Numbered from the stretch's first letter, positions 26,283-35,073 are shown. The stretch is DNA of 64,000 nucleotides from Pseudomonas frederiksbergensis (GCF_000802155.2 NZ_JQGJ02000007.1:124001-188000), one strand, 5' to 3'. Notes: generated from the letters alone by a model not told the origin. Made by a program: numbers and translations.

Positions 26283-26375
26283 ATGCCTAAGAATCGTCTC
26301 TTCATCCTGAAGGAAATCAGCCACAGCGCCACATCAGACCGCGTGCCTTCCTGCACGGAGGTCTGTCATGTCTGA
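26283..26375 (+). CDS. Small upstream ORF (orfX-like) translationally coupled to the antirepressor
   Basis: 30 codons, ATG after AAAGG; its TGA (26373-26375) lies 8 bases inside the antirepressor gene. In C4 systems the antisense RNA occludes the ribosome site of such an ORF and thereby silences the coupled ant gene. The peptide itself (MPKNRLFILKEISHSA...) probably has no function. Too short for an ORF scan, but the geometry fits exactly. Confidence 0.68.
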   Translation: MPKNRLFILKEISHSATSDRVPSCTEVCHV

Positions 26376-26877
26376 TCCGCTGATTCCTACTCAATTTATT
26401 CGACACAATATTCATCTGCATGCTCTCCTGGTTGAAAACCAGGCTTGGTTCAGCGCATCCGATTTGGGGCGCTTGATGAGCAAGCACCTTGATGAGCGTA
26501 TGACCCGCAAGCTTGACCCTGACCAGCGCCGGATGATGCTCGTGCATGTCCACGGCTTGACCGAGGAGCGTCTGATGCTGAGCGAGTCGGGCGTTTATGC
26601 ATTGCTGGTTTATCACTACTGCCCTGAGTATCGATTGCTGCGGGAGTGGATCACGCATCAGGTGGTGCCTACGCTACGGGATGAGCGCTTCTCGCATAAG
26701 GTGGAGCGTCCTACGTTGAGCGTGCTGGATTGGCCGAAGATGTCGCTCTGCATGCTGCACTGGCAGGATGAACCATGGATTCGCTTGCGGGATATGCCGG
26801 CGGTGCTGGTGGATGATCCGTTTAGTCAGCATGAATCCTGGTGGCGGAAAGCGTCGCGGGTTTTGCGAGGGTTTTGA
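26368..26877 (+). CDS. BRO-N domain phage antirepressor-like protein
   Basis: 169 residues. The BRO-N fold is recognisable in FIRHNIHLHALLVENQAWFSASDLGRLM and in RLMLSESGVYALLVYHYCPEYRLLREWITHQVVPTLR, with the short C-terminal part replacing the usual KilA-C domain. Such proteins derive from phage antirepressors and are DNA-binding. It overlaps the 30-codon ORF and lies under C4 RNA control. A terminator follows directly. Confidence 0.85.
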   Translation: MSDPLIPTQFIRHNIHLHALLVENQAWFSASDLGRLMSKHLDERMTRKLDPDQRRMMLVHVHGLTEERLMLSESGVYALLVYHYCPEYRLLREWITHQVVPTLRDERFSHKVERPTLSVLDWPKMSLCMLHWQDEPWIRLRDMPAVLVDDPFSQHESWWRKASRVLRGF

Positions 26878-26888
26878 GATTCAATCAG

Positions 26889-26922
26889 AAACCGTCGTCC
26901 GCGTTTGGGCGACGGTTTTTTT
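26889..26922 (+). terminator. Intrinsic terminator after the antirepressor gene
   Basis: AAACCGTCGTCC and GGGCGACGGTTT pair (one G-T) around GCGTTT, followed by a run of Ts, 11 bases after the antirepressor stop. Confidence 0.85.
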
Positions 26923-26949
26923 GTAGGGGATATGGAATGGGGGCCGCTT

Positions 26950-26983
26950 CAGCCCAGCGGGAGCAAGCTCCCTCGCCACGGGT
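26950..26983. repeat. REP-type palindromic repeat, copy 1
   Basis: A 34-base unit containing GGGAGC-AA-GCTCCC followed by CTCGCCACGGG, a common Pseudomonas REP form. The identical 34 bases recur at 28930-28963 in the same orientation, bracketing the HipA/HipB genes. Confidence 0.8.
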
Positions 26984-27036
26984 GGGTGCAGGGCTTGCTC
27001 GGCACGTTGGCTTGAAATTACAGGCCGGTCCCAGGT

Positions 27037-27468
27037 TCACTCATTCGGCCGCCCCTTGCCGTCATTCTTGGCCTTTGCAGCGGCTCGCGCAGTAGCCACG
27101 CTACTGAACCGCGCTGCGGACTGGCGTTTCGGGTTGACGCCACGTGCGGGCCCGTTTGAGGCGGGTGCTTGCTGCCCGAACGAGGGCGCGTAAAGGCTGG
27201 TGGCCGCCATGGTCAACCCCAAGCGCAACCCGAACTTCCTCAGGATGGATTCGAGTGTGCTGAGGGTCGGGTTACCCTTGTCCTTCTCGATCTGGTAAAG
27301 GGCTTTGGTTGACATGTTGCACATGACTGCAAAGGTGTCCTGATCCAGGCCGGTCACCTCAAGCCGTAGCCGGCGAATAGCGGTTCCCAGGGTTTCGGTC
27401 CCCATCGCGTGCTTCATGACGATGTCGTCAATGACCGCCCTGCGCCGCTCGCCAGTATTCTCTTTCAT
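27037..27468 (-). CDS. HipB-like antitoxin (Xre helix-turn-helix)
   Basis: 143 residues from ATG 27468, whose ATGA overlaps the hipA stop. The Xre helix-turn-helix is LDQDTFAVMCNMSTKALYQIEKDKGNPTLSTLESILRKFGL. The C-terminal 50 residues are Ala/Arg/Lys-rich and disordered. In classical hipBA the antitoxin gene precedes the toxin; here it follows it. It should neutralise HipA and repress the operon. Confidence 0.82.
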   Translation of the reverse strand: MKENTGERRRAVIDDIVMKHAMGTETLGTAIRRLRLEVTGLDQDTFAVMCNMSTKALYQIEKDKGNPTLSTLESILRKFGLRLGLTMAATSLYAPSFGQQAPASNGPARGVNPKRQSAARFSSVATARAAAKAKNDGKGRPNE

Positions 27469-28778
27469 CGCAGCCCCCATTCACCCAGGCGCTTGTCCAG
27501 GTTGTTCATCGGAATAGACTGGGCGCGCTTCACTTCCTCTGGAACGTCGACCAGCAGGTCCGGCAAAGCTCTGAATGTCTCGGCAGCTCCGAGCAGGCGC
27601 TCGAAGAGCACGTCAGGGCTCATTACGTCGTGAAAGTATCCGCAGATCGTTCTCCAGTCCGGACTTCCCATGCGCTCGGGCTTCCATTTGGTGGCTCGAG
27701 TAACGCCTTCCGGATCGAGCACCATCGGTGCAAGGTCGTAGATTGGTGCCAGTTCGAACTTGTCCCGATACCGGAAAATGGACGTGTTGCGCCCATGGTT
27801 ATCCGAGTTCCCGAGGATACGGTTGAGCAGGTCACGGCGCAGGTACTCGAATACCAGCTCCTCAAGCTCTCCCTCCTGTCCATTCGTACGCCACAGGAGC
27901 ATCAATCGACTAAGCACATCCTCATGGTTCATCTTCGAGCCTGGCTCGGTGTTCCCACATACGGAATAGATGGACTCCACCGGAATCCTCTCCACCACGC
28001 CGTTGGCGACTCGCCTATCAAAGCGCGGCATCCACAAGCTAGGCTTAGCGGCTTCCTCGAGTACAAGTCCATCCGTGGATATCGTGTTCAAACCGAGCTG
28101 GGAGATCGCTTTGTAGTAGTGATACTCGGCCCGCAGGATGTTCTTGTCACGCTCAGTGGCCTGGTTGCGAGCAAACTTCACCAGCCAATGACGGTGCGCA
28201 AGCTCGTCAGGAAGCATCGCATCGGCATAAAGAGCTCCCTCTTCATCCTCAACCATAATCAGTTTCGGGGCTTCTCCCTGAGCGCCCGTTGCACCGCCTA
28301 GTGCACCCGACTCATAGGCGTATTCGAGGAAATCATTTGTTCTGTCTACGACTTCTTTACGCGCAAAGGCCTCCTTACGAGTCTGGTCGATATGCTCGAA
28401 AGACTCCTTCACCCGCAAGTGCCCAATGGGCGAAGGCGTGCAGCGACTCAGGAGGAAAAAGCCCATGTCCATACCATCAGGCTTTTCTCCGCCGAATCGC
28501 CTCTGCAATGATTTACGAGCGGCACCGGCCGGTATGATGTCGTAGACAAATGGGGGATAGCCTTTGCTGTCGACAGGGTTCCAGCTCAGCGGAAGATTTA
28601 CGCTGATAGCAAATTCGAAAAGCGTTTCCAGCTTGTGGATGAAGTCGACCAAGTAATGTGGGTCGTAAGACACACTACATCGCGATTCATCAAGCTGCTG
28701 AACGTTCGACACGTCAAGCGTCGCCGCGTCGCGCCATTGCCCGTCAACGTAAGATTGGATTGTGAGATGCCCTGACAT
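27465..28778 (-). CDS. HipA-family serine/threonine kinase toxin
   Basis: 437 residues from ATG 28778. The HipA pattern is present: the PKLIM stretch near residue 160, the ATP-site lysine in HWLVKFA, the catalytic loop LLNRILGNSDNHGRN and the metal-binding APIYDLAPM. HipA kinases phosphorylate aminoacyl-tRNA synthetases or other targets and induce growth arrest. Catalytic residues look intact. It is the first gene of the pair and ends in an ATGA overlap with the HipB-like gene. Confidence 0.88.
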   Translation of the reverse strand: MSGHLTIQSYVDGQWRDAATLDVSNVQQLDESRCSVSYDPHYLVDFIHKLETLFEFAISVNLPLSWNPVDSKGYPPFVYDIIPAGAARKSLQRRFGGEKPDGMDMGFFLLSRCTPSPIGHLRVKESFEHIDQTRKEAFARKEVVDRTNDFLEYAYESGALGGATGAQGEAPKLIMVEDEEGALYADAMLPDELAHRHWLVKFARNQATERDKNILRAEYHYYKAISQLGLNTISTDGLVLEEAAKPSLWMPRFDRRVANGVVERIPVESIYSVCGNTEPGSKMNHEDVLSRLMLLWRTNGQEGELEELVFEYLRRDLLNRILGNSDNHGRNTSIFRYRDKFELAPIYDLAPMVLDPEGVTRATKWKPERMGSPDWRTICGYFHDVMSPDVLFERLLGAAETFRALPDLLVDVPEEVKRAQSIPMNNLDKRLGEWGLR

Positions 28779-29121
28779 TTTCACCTAAACCGGAACTATG
28801 ATGCCGACTAGTCTCGCTCAAAAGGCTTATACCAGCAATATAATTCCGACTACTGGAAGATATAGCCCGTAAATCGGCATTAAGATACCGATTACATCTG
28901 AACCTGAATTGTGGAATGGGGCTGCTCCGCAGCCCAGCGGGAGCAAGCTCCCTCGCCACGGGTTGGTGTCAGGTCACAGGTTATCGGCAGGCTTGATGGC
29001 CGGGGAATTTTGGGCATCGCGAGCAGGCTCGCACAGTTTTTGGTGGTGTGCTGAAACTTTGAGTGCAACCGGCCCTGCCCTTCGCTATTAATACATTTCC
29101 CCCTCATGGACCTGAGCCCCG
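28779..29121. other. Intergenic region with hipA promoter and REP cluster
   Basis: AT-rich sequence from 28,780 to 28,910 would hold the hipA promoter (reading left). The REP copy 2 and an extra hairpin (GGCTGCTCCGCAGCC around 28,920) fill the middle, and a further GCGAGCAGGCTCGC palindrome lies near 29,025. No gene seen. Confidence 0.6.
28930..28963. repeat. REP-type palindromic repeat, copy 2
   Basis: Identical over 34 bases to the copy at 26950-26983 and in the same orientation, exactly 1,980 bases apart. Together they flank the HipA/HipB genes. Confidence 0.82.
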
Positions 29122-30111
29122 ATGAAATTCGACCTCGCCTACTGCCTCAGCCTCGACGACAAGCTGTCGATCTATGACGTGCGCGATTTGAATTTTGACG
29201 AGACGGTGGCGTTCGATTCCGCGAAGGAACAGTTTCAGTGCCCCAACGATGCCTGTCGGGCGGCGTTTGATGAGGAGAATCGGCTGACGACGTTCAACGC
29301 CAAGAACGTCAATTACATCCGCACGCCACATTTCAAGAATCAACCAACGACCCAGCATATCGAGGGCTGTCCGTATGTCAGTCCGAAAACGCCGGGGTTG
29401 GATGCGGAAAGTGTTGAGGCGGAAACGGATGACGACCGCGAGGAGCACTTTCCGTCGGAGCTGTTGCTGACTCGGCGTCAGTACGTGCGCAAGCCTTCCG
29501 ACCTGCCAAAGGATTCTGAAGCGAATCGCCCCACGCCACCCTCCGCATCGCCCGACCGTGATAACGCTCATTCCGCCCATGATTCGACACCTGACAAGAC
29601 CAGCGTCTTCGCCCACCCGGTGGAGTGTTTCGTCTCGAACTTCGCGGACAAGGACCTGCTCAAGCGCAAGCTGTTGAAGATTGGCGAGCAAACCGCGCCC
29701 TATGGATCGTTCTTCAAAAAGATCGAGTACTTGCAGGACAACAAGGGCTTGATTTACTGGGGCAAGATCAAAGAAATCAAGGATTACACGCAAAGCTTTC
29801 GCATCGACTTCGAACCCAAGGTCTGGTTCAAGCAACCGGACGAGGCGAAGAAGAAGCCTTACTCGGTCAACGTTTACCTGAGCAAGAAGCTGATCGATAA
29901 CTACCGCAAGCGCAAAGCGTTCCTGGCAGAGATCAAGCACGCCATCGACAGCGATGCGCCGTTGTATTGCTTCTTTTATGGCGTCACGCCGGAGTTGAAG
30001 CAGGTGCCGAGCAAGAAGAACCCCGAAGAAACGTTCGGGGTGTTCAGTGCCAATATCGGGAACCTGGATCACTTCATTATTCGGGAAGCGCCGGGGTTGG
30101 TAGGTAAATAG
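29122..30111 (+). CDS. Hypothetical protein with a CoiA-like zinc-binding N-terminus
   Basis: 329 residues. FQCPNDACRAAF near residue 39 followed by HFKNQ and HIEGC recalls the Cys/His knuckle of CoiA-like proteins, which precedes nuclease domains in that family. Residues 95-165 are low-complexity. The C-terminal half (GSFFKKIEYL, YWGKIKEIKDYTQSF, a Lys-rich YSVNVYLSKKLIDNYRKRK) is globular but unrecognised. No signal peptide or membrane segment. It is convergent with the TauE/SafE gene (stops 5 bases apart). Function unknown. Confidence 0.75.
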   Translation: MKFDLAYCLSLDDKLSIYDVRDLNFDETVAFDSAKEQFQCPNDACRAAFDEENRLTTFNAKNVNYIRTPHFKNQPTTQHIEGCPYVSPKTPGLDAESVEAETDDDREEHFPSELLLTRRQYVRKPSDLPKDSEANRPTPPSASPDRDNAHSAHDSTPDKTSVFAHPVECFVSNFADKDLLKRKLLKIGEQTAPYGSFFKKIEYLQDNKGLIYWGKIKEIKDYTQSFRIDFEPKVWFKQPDEAKKKPYSVNVYLSKKLIDNYRKRKAFLAEIKHAIDSDAPLYCFFYGVTPELKQVPSKKNPEETFGVFSANIGNLDHFIIREAPGLVGK

Positions 30112-30116
30112 CAACC

Positions 30117-30932
30117 CTATCCCAGCGACATTCCGCCCATTACCACCAGCAATAACCCCACATACACCCACGCATGCAACCGATCGGGTATCCGCCCGAT
30201 CCACGGCGTTGCCAGACGAATCCCCACTAACGCGCCGAGTGTGAGCACAGCGAAAGCCATCAAGTCGACGTAACCGACAAACCACGGCCCCAAATCAAAC
30301 TCGCTAAACCCGGCCAGGGCCATGTAAGTCAGCGTCCCGGTCACCGCAACCGGCAAACTCAGCGGGTTAGCCATGGACGTGGCGCGCGACATGTTCAGCC
30401 CGCAACGGCGTAATAACGGCACCGTCATGACACTGCCACCCACGCCCAGGAAAGTGGCGATGGCACCGATGCTGATCCCGCCTGCCGAGACCTCTGCCCT
30501 GCTCAGTCGCTGTGGGATCACAGCGTCAGACTGTGTCAGGAAACCGCGTCTGAACAAGCAGTCCAGAATGGTCACGCCCAGATAAACGATGAACGCGTAG
30601 CGAATCACTTCGCTGCTCGCCCACATCGCGGCAACGGCGCCGACGAGTGCCCCCAGGCCGATGAAACCGCCCAACGGCCACACATAATGGCGAATGAGGT
30701 TGCCGGCGCGGTGATGCTTCACGGTGGCGATCAGCGCGCTGACGATCATGACGCAGGTCGAAGTGGCCACGGCAATGTGCATCGCCGATTGGCCGATGGG
30801 GTCGTCGGCACCGTGGCTGGCGGTCAACATGCGGTACAGCAAGGGCACCACGACGAATCCGCCGCCGAAGCCGAACAGCACGGCGGTGATGCCACTCAGG
30901 CAGCCGAAACAGGCGAGCAGTACATAAAACAT
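30117..30932 (-). CDS. TauE/SafE-family (TSUP) membrane permease
   Basis: 271 residues from ATG 30932; an open frame runs further upstream but adds charged residues before the first helix. Seven to eight hydrophobic helices are visible, with the two repeated family motifs: GCLSGITAVLFGFGGGFVVVPLL near the start and GAIATFLGVGGSVMTVPLL in the second half. The family exports or imports small sulfur- or carbon-containing anions such as sulfite or sulfoacetate. It is divergent from the AraC gene at 31010, which may regulate it. Confidence 0.85.
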   Translation of the reverse strand: MFYVLLACFGCLSGITAVLFGFGGGFVVVPLLYRMLTASHGADDPIGQSAMHIAVATSTCVMIVSALIATVKHHRAGNLIRHYVWPLGGFIGLGALVGAVAAMWASSEVIRYAFIVYLGVTILDCLFRRGFLTQSDAVIPQRLSRAEVSAGGISIGAIATFLGVGGSVMTVPLLRRCGLNMSRATSMANPLSLPVAVTGTLTYMALAGFSEFDLGPWFVGYVDLMAFAVLTLGALVGIRLATPWIGRIPDRLHAWVYVGLLLVVMGGMSLG

Positions 30933-31009
30933 CAAGGCGAATCCGTGGAATGGAAAGACGTTCACGATAGGGAGGCTAAGCTTGGCCTGCTGTAGCAAAC
31001 AGGCCAATA

Positions 31010-31822
31010 ATGTTTGCGTTTACGCCAATCCTGGATGCCCTGCCAATGCGCAACAGTTCGATCGATTTATTGGATGCGACACCCAGGGCCGTCGTTGCCA
31101 TCGGCACCGATTACGCTCACGGGCAAGTATTGCCGTTGCATCGCCATCGCCGCGCGCAGTTGCTCTACGGTGCCACCGGGGTCATGCAGGTGAGCACGGC
31201 GGATGGCAATTGGGTGGTGCCGCCGCAACGGGCGGTGTGGATTCCGCCGGGGGTCGATCATGAAGTGCTGATGCTGGGCGTGAGCACCCGCAGCCTGTAC
31301 ATCGAACCGGCCGCGGTACCGGCCATGGACACGCGGTGCCAGGTCATCAGCGTGTCGCCCCTGATGCGCCAGTTGCTGATGGAAGCCGTGGAGCTTGCGC
31401 CGGACTACGACGAGGCAGGACGTGATGGTACGTTGATCGATCTGCTGTTGCACGAGTTGCTGCGCAGCGCCCACTTGCCACTGCACCTTCCGCTGCCCAA
31501 GGATCCTCGCCTGCTCAGCCTGTGCCAGGCGTTCCTGGAACACCCCGACGCCCACGCCTCGCCCGTGGAATGGGCGGGGCTATTGCATATCAGCCTGCGT
31601 TCATTCAATCGCCTGTTCGGCCGGCAGACCGCGCTGAGTTTCAGCCAGTGGCGACAACAGGCTTGCGTGATGTCGGCATTGGCCCGCCTGGCCGATGGGG
31701 ATTCGGTGACACGCATGGCCCTGGATCTGGGCTATGACAGTCCCGCTGCGTTCTCCACCATGTTCCGTCGGGTATTGGGCCATGCCCCAAGTGTCTGGCT
31801 GGAGAAGACCGCCGGTCATTGA
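31010..31822 (+). CDS. AraC-family transcriptional regulator with cupin domain
   Basis: 270 residues; an internal ATG at 31046 (MRNSSIDLLDATPR) is a plausible alternative start. The N-terminal cupin (LPLHRHRRAQLLYGATGVMQV, PPQRAVWIPPGVDHEV) would bind a small effector. The C-terminal AraC domain has MSALARLADGDSVTRMALDLGYDSPAAFSTMFRRVLGHAP. It is divergent from the TauE/SafE gene, with about 75 bases between the starts. Confidence 0.9.
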   Translation: MFAFTPILDALPMRNSSIDLLDATPRAVVAIGTDYAHGQVLPLHRHRRAQLLYGATGVMQVSTADGNWVVPPQRAVWIPPGVDHEVLMLGVSTRSLYIEPAAVPAMDTRCQVISVSPLMRQLLMEAVELAPDYDEAGRDGTLIDLLLHELLRSAHLPLHLPLPKDPRLLSLCQAFLEHPDAHASPVEWAGLLHISLRSFNRLFGRQTALSFSQWRQQACVMSALARLADGDSVTRMALDLGYDSPAAFSTMFRRVLGHAPSVWLEKTAGH

Positions 31823-31904
31823 TCAAAAAAATGAGATTGATCGGGATTCAAAACAACTGTACAAAAACACAGTATTTTTAATCCCACAGCTTTGGAGCAT
31901 CCCC

Positions 31905-32222
31905 ATGGCCTCTCTCGCAATCAAAACTACCTTGGAACGCATCGCTGTCTATCAATTCACCCCCGCCCACAGTGCACAGGCGCGAGCCATGCTGGGCTGG
32001 AGCGTCGAGGAGCTGTCTCGACAATCCGGCGTCTCGGTCCAGGCCATCCGTCGCTTCGAGGCCGGTGGCGAGCTGCTCGATGTAACCCGCCTGGCCCTGG
32101 CGTTCCGCCTGGAGGCCGAAGGCTTGGTGTTCTTCCCTGGCTTCGCACCGGGGCGCGGCATGAACATCAAGGGCGCGACGCCAGACCCGATGGGGCGCTC
32201 CGATTACGCAATGATCGAATAA
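31905..32222 (+). CDS. Small Xre-type helix-turn-helix regulator
   Basis: 105 residues from ATG 31905, which has GGAG 9 bases upstream. The helix-turn-helix is AMLGWSVEELSRQSGVSVQAIRRFEAG, followed by a short C-terminal part (FFPGFAPGRGMN). It looks like a stand-alone repressor. The gene is convergent with the metallo-hydrolase gene. Target unknown. Confidence 0.82.
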   Translation: MASLAIKTTLERIAVYQFTPAHSAQARAMLGWSVEELSRQSGVSVQAIRRFEAGGELLDVTRLALAFRLEAEGLVFFPGFAPGRGMNIKGATPDPMGRSDYAMIE

Positions 32223-32254
32223 CACCCACCGCGCAGGCACTTGTCGTACAAAGC

Positions 32255-33313
32255 CTAGGCGATACCGGCCTGGTCCTGATAGGCCGAGGGTTCCACGTCC
32301 AGCCACCAGGCGCGGCCACGTTGCGGCTGCGTCAGGGTGAATGCTTCGCCCATTTGCGGAGTGGTGATGCAAACGTTGCGCTCCCAGGCCAGGGCCAGGA
32401 TGCGATCGAAGGGCTCATACCAGGCATGCATCGCCAGGTCGAACGTGCCGTTGTGGATTGGTAGCAGCCAACGCCCCTTCAGATCGATATGAGCCTGCAG
32501 GGTCTGCTCCGGTTGCATGTGGACATGGGGCCAATCGACGTTATAGGCGCCGGTTTCCATCAGCGTCAGGTCGAAGGGGCCGTATCGTTCGCCGATGCGT
32601 TTGAAACCTTCGAAGTAACCAGTGTCGCCGCTGAAGAAAATTCGCGTGGCGCCGTCGATCATGACCCATGAGGCCCACAAGGTGCTGTTGCTGTCGAACA
32701 GGCCTCGCCCGGAAAAATGCTGGGAGGGCGTGGCGACGAATTCGATACCGTCCACCTCGGTGCCTTGCCACCAATCAAGTTGGCGCACCTTGCTGGCGTC
32801 GACGCCCCACTTGACCAGGGTGTCGCCCACGCCCAGGGGCGTCAGGAAGTGGCGGGTCTTGTCCGCCAGCTTGAGAATGGCCTGATGGTCGAGGTGGTCG
32901 TAATGATCGTGGGAAAGAATCACCGCCTCGATCGGCGGCAATTCCTCCAGGCTGATGGGTGGCTGATGGAAACGCTTCGGGCCGGCCCATTGCACGGGTG
33001 AGGCGCGCTCGGAAAACACCGGGTCGGTGAGCCAGAATTTGTCCCCCAGCTTGAGCAGCACGGTGGAATGGCCGAGGCGGAAGATGCTGTGGTTCGGCGC
33101 GGCCAGCAGTGCGGCGCGCGTCAGCGGCTGAACGTCGATAGCACCTGCAGGGCGGGTGGAACGCGGCTTGTGGAAGATCATATTCCAGATGATGCGCAGG
33201 GTTGTGCCAAAGCCTTCACGCGGTGTGAAGGCGTGATTGCGATATTTGCCGTGGTCTTGCCGCGAGGGCTCAGGGGCAGACGGATTGGCGGTCGAAAAAG
33301 AAGGATGGGTCAT
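32255..33313 (-). CDS. Metallo-beta-lactamase-fold hydrolase (NAPE-PLD/UlaG-like)
   Basis: 352 residues from ATG 33313; an upstream ATG at 33382 is inside the operator region. The zinc motif SHDHYDHLDH lies near residue 137, GDTGYF near 235 and the final His in LLPIHNGTFDLAMHAW. The N-terminus (REGFGTTLRIIWNMIFHKP) is typical of Pseudomonas proteins of the NAPE-phospholipase D-like branch. The substrate may be a lipid amide or phosphodiester. A TetR gene is divergent, and a perfect palindrome lies between them, so it is probably repressed by that regulator. Confidence 0.88.
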   Translation of the reverse strand: MTHPSFSTANPSAPEPSRQDHGKYRNHAFTPREGFGTTLRIIWNMIFHKPRSTRPAGAIDVQPLTRAALLAAPNHSIFRLGHSTVLLKLGDKFWLTDPVFSERASPVQWAGPKRFHQPPISLEELPPIEAVILSHDHYDHLDHQAILKLADKTRHFLTPLGVGDTLVKWGVDASKVRQLDWWQGTEVDGIEFVATPSQHFSGRGLFDSNSTLWASWVMIDGATRIFFSGDTGYFEGFKRIGERYGPFDLTLMETGAYNVDWPHVHMQPEQTLQAHIDLKGRWLLPIHNGTFDLAMHAWYEPFDRILALAWERNVCITTPQMGEAFTLTQPQRGRAWWLDVEPSAYQDQAGIA

Positions 33314-33405
33314 GGTGCGATAACTCCAAGGGCGTCGGCACTTATGTGCTTCGCCGTTGTGGACGCTGGATGGCCTTCGCATGCACGCTCAGCCGCTTCA
33401 CTCAG

Positions 33406-33427
33406 AACTACACCACTCGGTGTAGTT
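33406..33427. promoter_or_regulatory. Palindromic operator between metallo-hydrolase and TetR genes
   Basis: AACTACACC and GGTGTAGTT are perfect inverted arms around ACTC, 93 bases from the hydrolase start and 73 from the TetR start. Size and symmetry fit a TetR-dimer site. It most likely serves autoregulation and control of the divergent hydrolase gene. Confidence 0.75.
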
Positions 33428-33499
33428 TCCAGATTGCATGAATCGCAAGAGCAAGTAAACTGCCGAGTGTAAGTTTTATCTTTCTACCGACGAGTGCCC

Positions 33500-34108
33500 A
33501 TGACCGTACCGCAACGCCTTACCGAGCGAAAACGCGAAGCCATTCTCCAGGCCGCGATTGCTGAATTTCGTAGCAGCGGTTTTGAAATCACCAGCATGGA
33601 CAAGATTGCAGCAACGGCAGGCGTGTCGAAGCGTACGGTGTACAACCACTTCCCGAGCAAAGAAGAACTGTTTGCCGAAATCCTGAATCGGTTATGGAAC
33701 AGCATCACCGCTGAACAGGACATGCCCTACAGCCCGCAAAAGCCGCTACGGGAACAGCTGCAAGCGTTGCTGCAAGCAAAACTGCATATGCTGGCGGACG
33801 AGAACTTCCTCGACCTGGCGCGCATCGCCATCGCCGCAACCATTCATTCCCCTGAGCGAGCCCAGGACATGGTGTCGCGCATGGGCCAGCGTGAAGAAGG
33901 CCTGACGGCCTGGATTCGCCAGGCCCAGGCCGATGGCCGCTTGAAACCCGTGGAGCCGGCATTTGCCGCCCAACAAATGCATGGGTTACTCAAGACGTTT
34001 GCGTTCTGGCCGCAGGTTTCGATGGGGCAACCGAGCCTGACCGAGCAAGAGCAGACCCAAGTGATCGAATCGGCCCTCGACATGTTCCTGAGTCGTTATC
34101 AAGCCTGA
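33500..34108 (+). CDS. TetR/AcrR-family transcriptional repressor
   Basis: 202 residues from ATG 33500 (a GTG two codons earlier is in frame). The N-terminal helix-turn-helix ITSMDKIAATAGVSKRTVYNHFPSKEELF is canonical. The ligand-binding half (AEILNRLWNSI, FAFWPQVSMGQ) resembles the AefR-like C-terminal domain. It probably binds the palindrome at 33406-33427 and represses itself and the divergent metallo-hydrolase gene. Confidence 0.93.
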   Translation: MTVPQRLTERKREAILQAAIAEFRSSGFEITSMDKIAATAGVSKRTVYNHFPSKEELFAEILNRLWNSITAEQDMPYSPQKPLREQLQALLQAKLHMLADENFLDLARIAIAATIHSPERAQDMVSRMGQREEGLTAWIRQAQADGRLKPVEPAFAAQQMHGLLKTFAFWPQVSMGQPSLTEQEQTQVIESALDMFLSRYQA

Positions 34109-34111
34109 GTC

Positions 34112-34996
34112 TCAACCCCAGCGCAGATTGCGCCCAAGCTCATCGAACAAGGTCACCACCGAGCGCAAGGCTCGGCAATCCGGTCGGGTCAGGAGCCACA
34201 ATGCAGTGTCGTATCCCTCCAGCGGTTCGCCAAGGGGCACCAGGCCCTTGGTTTCGTCGATCAGAAAGTCCGGCAGCGCCGCAACCCCAAGACCGGCCCG
34301 CACCAGCTCGGTGACCGAGAGCATGCTGTTGCAGCGATAGGCGGGCATTACGCCGGGCAAATGCTGGCGGCGCCAGGCTACGGTGGGATGATCCGGAAGG
34401 AAATCGTCCGGCGCGATCCAGCACAGGGCAGCCAGGTCATCGGCATTCGCCGAGCGCAGGTACGTGGCGCCAGCACAGACCCGGTAGGCCACGTTGCCCA
34501 GGTTGCGACCGACCAGGTGTTCCGGCGGTGTACGAGTCAGCCGCAAAGCGATGTCGGCATCGCGACGGCTCAGGTTGGCGAAGTCGTTCGAGGTGCTCAG
34601 CTCAAGGGTCAATGCCGGATAAGCAGGCATGAAACGCGCCAGCGCCGGCAGCAACAATGCTTGCAGGACTGAGTCGCTGCACGTCAGGCGCACCGTCCCG
34701 CTGATCACCTCGCCACCCTGCTCCACCCCCACCCGCGCCGCCTCCAGTGCCTGCTCGGCGCGTTCGGCTTGTTCGGCCAACGCCTGGGCCAGGCTCGTGG
34801 GTAAATACCCGGAGCGGCTTTTTTCGAACAGGGGCAGGCCCAGGGCCGCCTCCAGCCGACGTACCGAACGAAACACCGTAGACACATCCACTTGTAGCAG
34901 CCGAGCGGCCCGGGCCAGCGAGCCGCCACGGACCAGCGCCAGGATCAGCGACAGATCGGGATAGTCCAGTCGATAGTGCGCAGCTGCATTGATCAC
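34112..34996 (-). CDS. LysR-family transcriptional regulator
   Basis: About 294 residues from GTG 34996; the longer frame to 35125 overlaps the divergent gene and is not homologous-looking. The helix-turn-helix is LVRGGSLARAARLLQVDVSTVFRSVRRLEAALGLPLF, with a full effector domain behind it. It is divergent from the glutamine-amidotransferase-like gene, and the 77-base gap contains the repeat AACGCCAAT, which could be its binding site. It probably regulates the two genes at 35074-36095. Confidence 0.85.
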   Translation of the reverse strand: MINAAAHYRLDYPDLSLILALVRGGSLARAARLLQVDVSTVFRSVRRLEAALGLPLFEKSRSGYLPTSLAQALAEQAERAEQALEAARVGVEQGGEVISGTVRLTCSDSVLQALLLPALARFMPAYPALTLELSTSNDFANLSRRDADIALRLTRTPPEHLVGRNLGNVAYRVCAGATYLRSANADDLAALCWIAPDDFLPDHPTVAWRRQHLPGVMPAYRCNSMLSVTELVRAGLGVAALPDFLIDETKGLVPLGEPLEGYDTALWLLTRPDCRALRSVVTLFDELGRNLRWG

Positions 34997-35073
34997 TTGG
35001 ATAAACGCCAATATTGATTGCGTGAACGCCAATCTATAGTGGCCACCAGGAATCAACAAGCGGCGAGCCTCCC

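Noticed and set aside
29104..30285. Open frame of 393 codons on the minus strand opposite the CoiA-like gene.
   Set aside because: Arg/Leu/Val-rich shadow; the plus frame has better composition and a coherent start.
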